Origin: Gymnopus androsaceus JB14
Taxonomy: Eukaryota > Basidiomycota > Agaricomycetes > Agaricales > Omphalotaceae
Assembly: GCA_009733575.1 (NCBI GenBank)
Contig: ML769454.1
Location: 62,001 to 126,000 of the forward strand
Direction: 5' to 3'
Length of the DNA stretch: 64,000 nucleotides
Shown here one piece after another: positions 35,301 through 45,907 of the stretch; position 1 is the stretch's first letter, and each line of letters begins with the position of its first letter. The notes under the pieces were generated by a model that worked only from the letters and a program-made list of their open reading frames with translations, was not told the origin of the DNA and ran no database searches. The position numbers were made by a program, and so were the translations under genes.

Positions 35301-38300
35301 GATGGAGAGCTCATATTCATGAAGGGCTCCATTAATTTAATCATTGGGAGTACCGGCTCTGGAAAAACATCCATGCTCATGGCGTTACTGTCAGAGATGC
35401 ATTTTATACCCTCCGGACCCGATTCATGGTACAATTTACCCCGAAATCATGGCGTTGCATATGCCGCCCAAGAGTGTTGGGTTCAAAATGCGACTATCAA
35501 GGTGGGTTCGGTGATGATCCATGCCTCGTTGATCGCCTAAACATGGACCTTTAGGAAAATATTGTTTTCGGATTGGAGTTTGATGAAGAACGCTACAAGA
35601 AGGTATTGTACCAGTGCGCTCTCGAGCGAGACCTCGAGCTCTTCCAAGCCGGTGATGAAACTGAGGTTGGCGAAAAAGGCTTAACGTTGTCTGGGGGACA
35701 AAAAGCCCGGGTTACGTTGGCGCGCGCAATCTACTCAAAAGCAGACATCATCTTGTTGGACGATGTGCTCGCTGCATTGGATGTCCATACGGCCAAGTGG
35801 ATCGTGGAGAAGTGTTTACAGGGAGACCTGATTAAACACAGGACCATTCTAATGGTCACGCACAATATAGCATTGGCTCAATCTGTCGCTGGATTCGTAG
35901 TAGCAATTAACGATGGCCGTATCATTAGTCAGGGAACAGTGTCTGACGCACTGTCTAATGATAAGGTCCTGACCGCTCAGGTTCAAGCCGAGGTATCCGT
36001 CATTGAAGCAGCCAAGGAGAAGATTGACGAAGATGGGGATAAATCCAAGAATCCCGTGGATGGGAAACTCATCGTTGCCGAAGAAGTCCAGGTTGGAAGT
36101 GTGGGTTGGCCCGGTTGTACGTGTTATATTTCGTGTCTTTCAAAAGTTAACTATTTATTTTCAGTCCGACTATTTCTAAAGGGACTCGGTGGGCGGCATT
36201 CTGTGCTGTTCTTTGTCTCAGTCCTAGCCTGTATCATTATCTCAAAAATGTCAGAGATTGTCGAAACATGGTATCTCGGATACTGGGCCAGCCAATATGA
36301 GATTCATGAAGATGACCCGTCCCAGATCAATGTCATACAGTGCGCTGACCACATTCTGTTGTTATAAGATTTCAACTCATTTTTTTCAGTTACCTGACGG
36401 GTTACTGTAAACAATCTCTTCCTGTGCCATAACAACTTTGCTCACAATTCCGCTAGCATTGATCGTGGCGCTATTCATTGTAATGTCATTCTGTATGCGA
36501 TCGCTCTCTCTCTCTCTATCAATTCCGCTCACAGTTCTTCTAGGCGGCTACGTCGTCTTTCTGTTTGGAATGATGCGTTCTTCACGCTCCATTCACAAAC
36601 AACTAGTACAATCCGTGCTGGGAACTACCTGGAGGTCTGTAGATGCGCTGTCATTCTCACTGGCTGCGAACTCACTGAACTATCGCATTTCAAAGATGGC
36701 TAGACACCACGCCTACTTCTCGAGTGATTACGCGGTGCACACAGGACATACGTTCAGGTATCTCTTATACTAACTTCCGTTGTCTCCCGCTAAAAGTACA
36801 ATCCAGTTGATGAATTCCTCCCGGGCATGTTTGAATATCTTGTTGAGTTGACCGTCCAGATGGCGGGACGATTCTTCTCTGTTCTTTACTTCAGTCCTGC
36901 TTTCTTACTTCCAGGACTCTTAATCACCTTGGCTGGTGCTTTATGTGGATCCGTCTATATCAAAGCACAGTTACCTATCAAACGCATGCAGTCAAATTCA
37001 AGAGCTCCAGTTCTTGCACAGTAAGTATCCTCTATTTCTTCAATCGCTTTGGCTGCCGATAAATTTAACTTTAACAGTTTTGGCACTGTTATCTCCGGCC
37101 TAGGTATGCATTTGAAGTGGATATGATTAACAATTGTTAATTACCTTCGCCTGATAGTGTCTGTGCGAGCGTATGGCGTACAACAACGTTTCATAGAAGA
37201 ATCGCTCACACTAATCAACCACTATTCTCGCCCTGCTCGCGTGTTTTCTAATCTCAATCGTTGGATTGACGTTCGACTCGACATTCTTGGCAACATATTC
37301 GCTACAAGCCTAGCTGTCTATTTGGTGTATGTTGGGCATGGCACCGCTTCTGACACTGGATTTTCCCTCAGCATAGCAGGTGAAAATTTGTGTCTCCACC
37401 TTGGCTTCCTTTAACCTGTCCACAGTCTTCTTTTCGCGTTTCATTCTTTACTATATCCGGTTCGTTATGATCTTGTAGGAAGACTGATATAATATTGACC
37501 ATTTATATTCACTAGACACATTAATGAATTTGCTGTCGGTGGTAAGTGGCCATTCATTAATCCTACACGCCCCCGCGAACTAATTCTGCTACAGCCAATA
37601 GGTCTGTTTTTGTGAAGTTGTATGCGAAGGACCTTTCACTCAGTTGTACTAAGTTTGGAGCGTATCAATGCCTATATTGAGATTGAGCAAGAGCCCAAAC
37701 CAACCAAGGAGGGCGTTCCACCTGCGTACTGGCCATCCAGTGGTGACCTCCGAGTCGAAAATCTGAGTGCGCGCTACTCCCCCAATGGCCAGGAGGTTCT
37801 GCATGATATCAACTTTCATGTCAAGTCTGGTGAACGTATTGGTGTTGGTGTGTATTAACGAGCTTGAATACATGCATACAGTTGACTATTTACAGTTGGA
37901 CGCACTGGGTCGGGCAAGGTGTGTTGGTGTCGGCGTGTCGCAAGCACAATCATTGTCACTGAAGATTGTTTCCAGAGCTCTTTAATGTTATCCCTTCTCA
38001 GATGTATCTACACGAATGGCGAAGTGTACTTTGATGGTATTCCTACATCATCCCTCAACCTAGACGATCTGAGAACCAAGATTACAATTATCCCTCAGAT
38101 GGTACGTGTTTCTCTTCTTTACATGTACATTTTCTCATATTTTTGCTTAGCCGGAGCTTCTGAGCGGTAACGTCCGACGGAACCTCGATCCTTTTGACCA
38201 GCATGATGATGCTACATTACATGATGCACTGCGCTCCGCGGGTCTGTATTCTATCCAAAGCGAAGATGAAGACTCTCGTATTGGTCTGGACACCGCAGTT

Positions 38301-38845
38301 GCCAGTGGAGGGGGTAATTTATCTGTCGGGCAGCGCCAAATCCTCGCTCTCGCTCGTGCGATGGTTCGCGAAAGCAAATTACTCATCCTAGACGAAGGTT
38401 GCTCATCAACTCACATTGCAATGTCTCGTTGGGCTCTGATTCATTTTTCTCAACAGCAACTTCAGCCGTCGACTACAAAACTGATATTGTTATCCAGTCT
38501 TCCCTTCGGCATGAGCTGAAAAGCGATGTTACTTTAATCACTGTAGCCCACCGTCTACAGACAATCATGGATGCCGATAAGATTGTGAGTGGTTCTTTCG
38601 CCTTCAAAGGGAGCATCTAATGCCATGTTATGGGATAGATGGTTTTGGATGCTGGAAGAATTGTAAGCGTATTCATCCAGTTTCGCTGTGATGCTTTTAC
38701 GATGTACCCATTATAGGTTGAATTTGATTCTTCAAAGGAATTGCTAAAGAACGACGCCGGTCATCTCAGAGCTTTAGTGGAGGAATCCGCCGACAAAGAG
38801 CATTTGTTCCGGATGGCTGAAGGAGTCGGTGGTTCTATACCGTAG
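32367..38845 (+). CDS. ABC transporter, ABCC/MRP family (vacuolar or plasma-membrane type)
   Basis: About 25 short-intron exons encode a full-length ABCC protein. The ATG has a perfect Kozak context (GCCACCATGG). Order: N-terminal membrane segment (TMD0-like), TMD1 (YLDPTIVVKRRNAFYSLLLI), a Ser-rich insert before NILGKVNNLITTDLQN, NBD1 with Walker A GSTGSGKTS, signature LSGGQ and Walker B IILLDDVLAALD, TMD2 (RWLDTTPTSRVITRCTQDIR), NBD2 with Walker A GRTGSGKSS, signature LSVGQ and LLILDEATSAVD. NBD1 has Asp at the catalytic Glu position, as usual in ABCC pumps. Such proteins export glutathione or other conjugates, bile-salt-like anions or drugs. The coding path shows no frameshift. A fragment of an early exon lies at 30388-30540. 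The gene converges with the MYND gene. Confidence 0.92.
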
Positions 38846-38974
38846 TAGGGAATAAATTCAGCTTCCGACAGGCTCAACTTCGTTCGATTGGCCAAGTGTT
38901 GATTTATAGTAATGTAAGTACAAGTTGAAAACCGGAGTGCAGTGTAAAGCCGTTCGAATTCTGTGATAGCTCTA

Positions 38975-40104
38975 TTATACCTTTTGTCCCCTGATTTGTT
39001 CCGTTGCTTTGCGCATACTCTCCACTCCTGCTCTAAAGCTCACATCCATTGCAGTCTCTCCAAACGTAACGTTGTAAAATTGTTTGTGGTAGTCGGCTGC
39101 CAAATTTCAAAAATTCACGAGTAGTAGCTTAGTATTGAGCAATGGTACTCACGATTTCCAGAATCAATGGCTTTCCTCAGCTCGTCAATCCAATCTTTAG
39201 CCAACGCATCATACAACAACCTAGCATCCGGACCCTTCTTCCTGAGTTCTCTGTCGTTGATTTGTCTTGTAAAGTCTATAACATGTCCTTTCCACATTAC
39301 AATGATCTGAATAAGGTCGTTACGACGGGGAAGGTGGCTCCAGTGTTTCAGGTACTCGTGTCGTTTTAGTTGTTCGAAAAGCCAGATCACTTCGGATGTG
39401 TGCATGATTTCAGCGCCGTGCATCTATAGTAAGAGCATGTAAGCATAGAAAACTACTAGGGACAGGAGAAAAGGCGCATACCTCAAAGTAATGTGCAGGA
39501 GAAGGTGGTTCTGCGCGTCGTTGTACCTCGAAAACAAAGCTGAGCAATATTGCATAATGAGAACTTTGGATAGACCTGGGTCGAAGATCACTCACCTGAA
39601 GTTGGACAATACATCTTCTCTAGAAGCGGGAATATTGAACGACCAAAATGCCCTAATGCAGAGTCAGCTTCATCAGTAGTTCAGTGAAGTCTCGACTTAC
39701 CAACTGCTCAACGTCGACTTCCACTCCTCGACCCAATTTTCCAATCTATCAACCTGCTCATCTAGGGATTCTGTTACCGGAGTAAGCATGCTTGTCTGCT
39801 TGTGTCCAAACTCCTTATACACGTTATTCCACGATTCGGCGTCGGACTCGCGTTTGGCTTGTTCTGGGGTTTTGCAAAACTGTTTATGGGTTTTCTTCCA
39901 ATGCGCTTTTTGGCAGGATTTGGAGCAGTATCGAGCGTTTCTGTGATAATTTTTAGTGCCACTCAATAGTATCGGAGAAAGATATAGATACAAAGAAACG
40001 TACCGGCATCGAGAGCAAATCTTGAGTTCGTCCCATAGTTTCGTAGCTAGGCAGCCATTACAGAAGCCTTTCGCCGATAATTCGACCAATTTAACATCTA
40101 CCAT
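38975..40104 (-). CDS. MYND zinc-finger protein
   Basis: Six exons on the minus strand (40004-40104, 39701-39940, 39596-39652, 39482-39563, 39153-39423, 38975-39096) give ~290 aa. The N-terminal MYND finger reads CNGCLATKLWDELKICSRCR, then NARYCSKSCQKAHWKKTHKQ, FC, with all Cys/His ligands present across the first intron. The remainder is alpha-helical and charged (DLIQIIVMWKGHVIDFTRQI) without a SET domain. MYND fingers bind proline-rich peptides in partner proteins; the function here is unknown. Its stop lies 129 bp from the ABC transporter stop on the other strand. The exon chain is fully in frame. Confidence 0.85.
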
Positions 40105-40376
40105 GGTTGAGAGTATGATTCAAGTGCGAAACGCGTGCGTCGGTCACACCACGCGACCTGGATAGGGACTAGTCACCTGGAGTCACGTTTCGTTTCTTGA
40201 ACGCGTACTCTGCGGTTAAAAATTGGAATCAATCATTGTCCGCGCCTTCATTTAGAGATATGACTCCTCTTTTCACTTGTTTCCACACCTCGACTCTTTT
40301 CAGGCTCCAACCTAGTCTCAACCACCTCATCTATCGCATGATATACTTATCTCCAGGTAATCTTTATTCCAGCACC

Positions 40377-41260
40377 ATGAATTCTTCTTCTCCTGCGGGC
40401 ATCTTCCTGCACGAATACCCCAGTGCCGCTACAACTGCACCGAGCAATGTCGCAAACATTGGAGCTGGTCCTCAGCAACTGCCAAAATTCTTCACCATGC
40501 TCCTACCTCTCAGCTGCAAATCATCCATCTTCTCCTCCGAGTCCATGTTCGATTTTGCTTCTCCTTTCGATGCCCTCTCTGCTTTAGGACCAGGGAAAAA
40601 GAAGCCGCAGCCACAGATTCCCAGCGCCATTTCCAGCTCAAACGCTGATGATTCCGGGTCACGGACCTCGGTCTCTACCGTCGATGTGAAATCCACCTGG
40701 AGACTCTAACTGGGGCCAAGCCTCCGTACGTCCAGCCTGCTCCGCAAACACGCGCACAGCTTGGCCCGTACAGTGACTATAGCTACCCGGAGCGGGCTCA
40801 GCGTACTCGCATTGTTGAGTCTCCTTCCAGCCAGCAGGGGCCACGGGACCAACAACGCGAACCGCAGAGATAATCCAGGCCCAGGCCAGGGTACAAGAGG
40901 ACAAAGGGAAGAGCATCTGGAATGTCAACATAAACAGTCGTCTAAAGCGCATGATCATGATGAAAATTCGATCCTCTCTGACTCGGATATCTGTGCATGC
41001 ACAAGGTGCGATATTCGATGCTGGTCGAAATGTCTCCTCGTGAATACGTCAACTGCATTCGAATCTCACTGGTTAGGACGAATCCAGTGTTCCTTCCTGC
41101 GATTCTAGCGTGGGCGATGACCAACGATAGGCAAAGTTCCTTTAATGTTGCTTAACGACCAATCAGGCCGCCTGCGTATCATCTCGACAGCAAGTGGAAG
41201 TCGTACCGAAAACATCTTCCATTTCTTCTCCAAAATGTGGCTGCCTTACTGATGATGGAT
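40377..41260 (+). pseudogene. Degenerate gene resembling N-terminal EDC4/Ge-1
   Basis: Protein-like blocks occur in changing frames: SMFDFASPFDALSALGPGKK (frame ends at a TAA at 40709), LETLTGAKPPYVQPAPQ, IWNVNINSRLKRMIM, AQGAIFDAGRNVSSREYV and GRLRIISTASGSRT. The order and the blocks FDFxSPFDAL and GRxRxIS remind me of the start and the first WD40 part of fungal Ge-1/EDC4, a decapping scaffold of processing bodies. That is a memory-based resemblance and needs a search. No set of introns restores a continuous frame, and nothing corresponds to the rest of the protein. It starts close to the MYND gene on the other strand. Confidence 0.35.
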
Positions 41261-42053
41261 TCCACCAGTCATTCCTCCCGGCTTCGAGACGGTATCAATT
41301 TATCTACCTCAGCTAGCGGTGCTTTCCGTGTGGACGTTTCACTCTCCCAGAGTCCCTCATTCAGTACGACCAAATGATTACAGAGCTGGAACGTCTGATT
41401 GTTAGTCTGAACAATGCACGAGATGATATACGGCATCTTTCTGACGGTAGGATCCTTCAATCCCTTGATTTATCCGAAGACTGCCTACAGATATATTGGA
41501 CCAAGTTTTCACAAACGAGGACGGTTAAAATCCGAGTCTATAACTATTGCCCCAAGCAACGTCTTGCAATTCCCGCCTACCGGTGAAATCGCCCGGACAA
41601 TGTCTGACAGTGACATACAGGATGGAGAAAAGTCTATCTTGACAAGATTTTGTCGTCTTGCGAATGTTCTTGCTTTATTTATGCACACTGTTTATTTTTT
41701 CTGTTCGTAATTGAGCGCTTGTGCATAAACCGCCTTGTGCTACTTTCAGAATAAAGCCTCAAAATACAACGCATCAAAAATACAATGCATCACATATCAC
41801 AAGCTAGCTTCCTAATTCGACTTGAAAGGATCTTCGATACCTTGTACTTACTCGGTGTGGACTTTATAAAACCCCAGGTGAACTTTCGTTCAGCTCATTA
41901 CCCGCTTGATTCAGATCCTCCGAATTTTAAGAACAACGCGCTAGGACGCTTCACGACTCATTCGCCAGACACTCTCTTCATCCTCTTTCCCATTCTCATC
42001 ACCCCATATATTACTTTTCATATAACGATACCAGTGCAAAGCGCAAAAACACA
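41261..42053. other. Non-coding region upstream of the small secreted protein
   Basis: Short ORFs at 41374-41710 may be further debris of the EDC4-like relic. TATAAAA at 41865-41871 is a candidate core promoter for the small gene starting at 42054. A 90-codon ORF at 41785-42057 overlaps its start in another frame and has no motif. Confidence 0.4.
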
Positions 42054-42430
42054 ATGATGTTCAATACCACCCAGATTATGACTGTTTTTGCTCTCTTCTT
42101 GTCTGTGGGCATTGGTGAGTGCCTTCAACGAGATTCGCATATCGATATGCTTCTGATGTCTGTTCACGCATACCTCTAGTAACCGCAACTCCTGTACCAG
42201 AACCTGCACCCATAGATCCTGGTTTACAGGATGTCGTTGCCGCTAAGAATGACATGGGTGGAACCGTACGTCGTGCTTTTCACTCGAATGAGAGATATTT
42301 TTGACCGACTTGACTGGCTATGTAGGATCTGGCCCAGACAAATGGAGCTCTACCCTCCTTGCAGATTAGCACGATTCTTGCGGTATCCCTCCCCGCGATA
42401 GCGGCAGGAGCTGCCTCTATGGTGTTATGA
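42054..42430 (+). CDS. Small secreted, probably GPI-anchored protein (83 aa)
   Basis: Three exons (42054-42114, 42180-42265, 42326-42430; GT-AG introns) encode 83 residues. The N-terminus MMFNTTQIMTVFALFLSVGI is a good signal peptide with likely cleavage near VTATP. A short polar middle follows (PVPEPAPIDPGLQDVV ... NDMGGTDLAQTNGA), and the protein ends in a hydrophobic tail (ISTILAVSLPAIAAGAASMVL) with no basic residues after it, the pattern of a GPI-anchor signal. The mature peptide would be only ~35-40 residues. I know no named family, though such tiny GPI-type proteins are common in mushroom genomes. Upstream is a TATA-like box; downstream the gene converges with Hub1. Confidence 0.65.
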
Positions 42431-42618
42431 TACTTTTAGAGGAGGATCTGGATTTCTGCGGGAACTTGTGGTGCGAAGAAGGAAGATAGATCAACCTGAT
42501 ATTCACACATTTAACAAAAAAAAATACAAATGTGTACATTGCGTTTCGTCGAATCGGAGAATACCACTCCACACCCTAGGTCGCCCAGAACAGAGATGAA
42601 GATTCGGATGACGGTCAC

Positions 42619-43040
42619 TCAGTACATCTCCAGGACTCATGCCGTCGTGAATTTCGTAATCGGAAAGTGTTATATGGTCTTTATAGATTGTGTACCTGTA
42701 TTTAGGGACGAGGTTGGAGAAATGACATTAGAGAATCGTTAAAGAGTCAACAGACAGCAGACGCACCATTTCTTCAGCTGAATCTTTGTATGATTGGTAC
42801 CAGTTTGGGCTGCAATAAGTTTCTTGAGATCTCCAACAGTATCATCTGGGCTACATTTGACTCGGACTGTACACATCAAAGAGGTCAGAATTAGAAAATT
42901 AGAATATAACGATAGATATGGGAGCATATTACGCCTCACCTTTGCGTCCAAGACGATCGTTAGCTATGATCTGATGCGTGTTGTATAAGACAACTTTGAG
43001 CTTGGTATCTGCAAAACGTACATACCTCAATCAGAGCCAT
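42619..43040 (-). CDS. HUB1: Ubiquitin-like splicing modifier Hub1/UBL5, with C-terminal frameshift
   Basis: Four exons on the minus strand (43026-43040, 42940-42970, 42767-42866, 42619-42695) encode [20 protein letters not shown], then [29 protein letters not shown] and [20 protein letters not shown]. This is the almost invariant Hub1/UBL5 fold, ~73 aa, which binds Snu66 non-covalently and tunes 5' splice-site use. The expected end LEMY* is present but one base out of frame: an extra base at about 42631-42635 turns SLEMY* into SPGDV and reads on. Exon lengths sum to 223, one more than a multiple of three. Because the protein is so conserved, a sequence error is the likelier explanation. Confidence 0.9.
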
Positions 43041-43657
43041 TTCGCTGGAAGATGAAGATGAGAGACGAACGAAGTAGCGCCAAGCGCCGGAGCCGCGTGG
43101 AAGATTTAGGCGCCAAGGCTCACACTGATACTTAGCTTCAAGCTCTCAGCCTGGAGCCAAGCTTATTCTAGTTCTAGAATTACCCTCATCTCCAAAGACT
43201 AGGCTCCACAACTTGGATAAGGGATTGTCCGGGCTCTACATACTTCTCAGTACAATCCCAGTAAGTATCCCGGACAAATCTCTGGTCAACTGCGGTGACA
43301 GACGGTGACGGACACTCTCAAGACACTCTTCTACGATATATTAAGTTTCCTCCAGCTTGGCGGAACTTCTACGGCTGTTATGTCCAAAGTATACCCTGTC
43401 CGGATAAATCTGCTTTGATACATAATTCTGGGGTTTCTTCGGTCAACTCTGGTCAACTGTTATTTCGTCAATCCACATCAGACTCTTCTTCAATAGAGTT
43501 TTATTATAAGGATCTGGAGTCGTCATTTTGCCCTGCGGCTACATACTAAATGGTATCATCTCCGGCGAATCGTTCTCGATTCTTGCTCTTTATAAAGAAG
43601 AATCATTCACCTGCACTCTGAAAAAGATATTTCGTTTTCCTCAACTAGCAAAGAGCT
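43041..43657. other. Upstream region of the GH12 gene
   Basis: No gene is seen. GGTCAACT occurs three times (43284, 43441, 43451), twice within TCTGGTCAACTG. These direct repeats could be regulator sites for the glucanase gene, though no bound factor can be named. Confidence 0.35.
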
Positions 43658-44929
43658 ATGCGTCTCTTCTCCACGGTTATCGCTGCAATCTGCTTTACTA
43701 TTCTAGATCTATCGTCCGCTCAAACCATATCAGGGCAGTTCGACTGCCTTTCTGCAGGGGAATATACTCTATGCCAAAACCTATGGGGTGAACGTTAGTG
43801 AAGCCGTTTGAATCATCTCTTTGCGATGTCCTTGAATTTTAACATGATCATCTTTCAGTTGAGGGGGTAGGGAGCCAGTCGTCTACTTTGAATGGCAACG
43901 CTGGAAATTCAGTATCCTGGACCACGACCTGGAATTGGGCTAACAACCCCAACGACGTCAAAAGCTGTATGCTGGCAGTATCTTAAAACTATTATCAACG
44001 ACTGACTATAGATTGACTTCACATTCTACTTCAGACGCCAACATCATGTCCAATACTGCGCTGGGTGTTCAAGTACGTGTGTCTCCTTCTCTATTCTTTT
44101 TTTTTTTTTTTTTGCGAAAATCTTACTTACCTTGGGTTTGATTGACAAGCTCTCGAATATTGCATCTGCACCAACCAGTTGGAGCTGGGCGTATGAAACA
44201 GAATCGGAAGGGATTAGAGCTGATGTCTCGTAAGTTTACTTACTAGATTTTTATTTCAACAAAAGTCAATTCAGTTGAACTGTTATGTGGAACGTAGGTA
44301 TGATATGTGGTTCGGAGTGGCACAGTCTGGTGGCCCTGCCACAACTGCATCTTCCTATGAAATGTACGTTTTGTCTTACTTCTGTTTTCGAGTAGTTGCT
44401 GAGTGCAAAATTATTTAGCATGATCTGGCTCTCTGGTCTTGGAGGGTGAGCACTCGGGCCTACACTATATTTGCAGCTGCACTGGCTGACCTAGTGGGAC
44501 ATCTCACGCTACTACAGTATCCAGCCTGTCGGCTCCGTCATTAAATCAAACATCACCATCGCAGGATATCAATGGAATCTCTGGAATGGACCTAATCAAA
44601 ACTGGGAAGTTTTCTCCTTTGAAACCGCCAATGGCGATATCACGATTTCAATGTTGATCTCAATGAGTTTTTCAGTGAGTAGCTAATTGATCTCATTCCT
44701 TGGAAAGTTGTATTCTTAACTGAATAATTCTATTAAGCCTATTTGACGGAAAATGAAAACGTTTCTCCTTCCCAAGTAAGTTCCAAGTGCTATGGCTGAA
44801 TTTTGAACGTCGATGGTTGCTTATCTTGGTTTGCAGTACGTTCAAGCAATTCAGACCGGAACAGAGCCATTTACTGGGAATGCGGTGTTGGTGACCTCGA
44901 GCTACAGCGTCGCAATTAACGCACTCTGA
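43658..44929 (+). CDS. GH12 endo-beta-1,4-glucanase / xyloglucanase, with one apparent frameshift
   Basis: Nine short exons (43658-43793, 43859-43966, 44035-44072, 44150-44229, 44298-44363, 44419-44445, 44518-44674, 44738-44775, 44837-44929) give ~247 aa. A signal peptide (MRLFSTVIAAICFTILDLSSA) is followed by CLSAGEYTLCQNLWGE, NNPNDVKSYAN and WFGVAQSGGP. The nucleophile Glu is in SYEIMIWLSGLGG and the acid/base Glu in IQTGTEPFTGNAV, both typical of GH12. It would be secreted to cut glucan or xyloglucan in plant cell walls. Between ANGDIT and DFNVDLNEFF the frame changes: one base is missing near 44645, and the exon sum (743) is one short of a multiple of three. No intron explains it. Confidence 0.87.
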
Positions 44930-45412
44930 TCATGAAGAGACGACTGATTTGGGGCCATTTCGCATAAAATTTCTGACACAATTTCTTACAAGCACATTTG
45001 AATCTATTCGTTATATATCCGAGTCAACGGACTGAACTTCCATATTCTTCAAGCTCGAAAAAAGTGGTAGTAAGTATGAGGGAGCTCTGTGAAAGTTCGC
45101 CGCAAGCCAAGTCTCCTGTAGGAGATATTTGAACGCACATCAAGGTGCCAGTGAAACTAGCGATGGAGCAGTGCATGAACCCTCTTCTCTTGGTTTTAGA
45201 TGTTCTGTGAAGGTGTCCGATACTGTTATTTCTGAAATAGCACAAGGACGATATAGGGCGATATAGGACTGTTTGTAACTGGTTGCTTGAAGCTGATCAG
45301 AAGTTTAATTATTGAACTTCAGCATGAGCACACATACGGTATTGCCGTTTGCTGCTACTGGCAAGTGCGGCGACTAAAAACATGGCAATTCCCATTATCA
45401 GTTGCGCACTAT

Positions 45413-45514
45413 GGGCACATGGTGTAGTTGGCTATCATCCACTTAGCATCGCGAGTATATGCTGGACGTATAGTGTTATGCGTGGGGTGCTGGGTTTAAT
45501 TCCCAGTGTGTCCA
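45413..45514 (+). tRNA. tRNA-Ala(AGC)-like gene with intron
   Basis: GGGCACA at 45413-45419 pairs with TGTGTCC at 45507-45513 (one G-U), an A-box-like GGTGTAGTTGG follows, and the T arm CTGGG-TTTAATT-CCCAG is perfect with a B-box-like loop. TCCAC-TTAGCA pairs with a later GTGGG, giving an anticodon loop TTAGCA with AGC (Ala) and an intervening ~32 nt placed one base after the anticodon, the canonical tRNA intron site. The D arm is weak and the stretch between D arm and anticodon loop seems one base short, so it may be a pseudogene or tRNA-derived SINE head. A copy of only its 5' end lies at 45621-45637. Confidence 0.5.
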
Positions 45515-45593
45515 ATCACTTGCCAATCACATTCGAAACAAGTATTCTTTGAATTTTTGTCAAATCAGAACAGTAGGACACCTACAGACTTGT

Positions 45594-45623
45594 ACAGATT
45601 TATGTTATACAGATTTATGTTAT
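45594..45623. repeat. 15-bp tandem duplication
   Basis: ACAGATTTATGTTAT occurs twice head to tail, immediately before the partial copy of the tRNA-like 5' end (GGGCACATAGTGTAG). Confidence 0.7.
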
Positions 45624-45907
45624 GGGCACATAGTGTAGGGCTTATCGCGCTCGCTCGGTATAGGAGGCTTAGAGAACATACTCATCTATACTCACGTGGT
45701 ATTGCGAGAGATCTGCGGTTGTGTCTTGCGCTTTGAAATCTAAACTTGAGATTTGGCTCTTTTTGTATGTTAGCTTATACTGTAGTAGCTATAGCTCTCA
45801 ATAGATCTTTCTTTGATCTGTAAAATATCAACTTGCGTTGAGCGAGAATGGACTGCGTCAATAAGCGCCCACTTCCAATAAACGCCCATCGCTCCTTCTC
45901 CACCACG

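Noticed and set aside
45624..45720. Second tRNA gene after the 15-bp repeat
   Set aside because: Only the 5' head matches; there is no T arm or acceptor partner.
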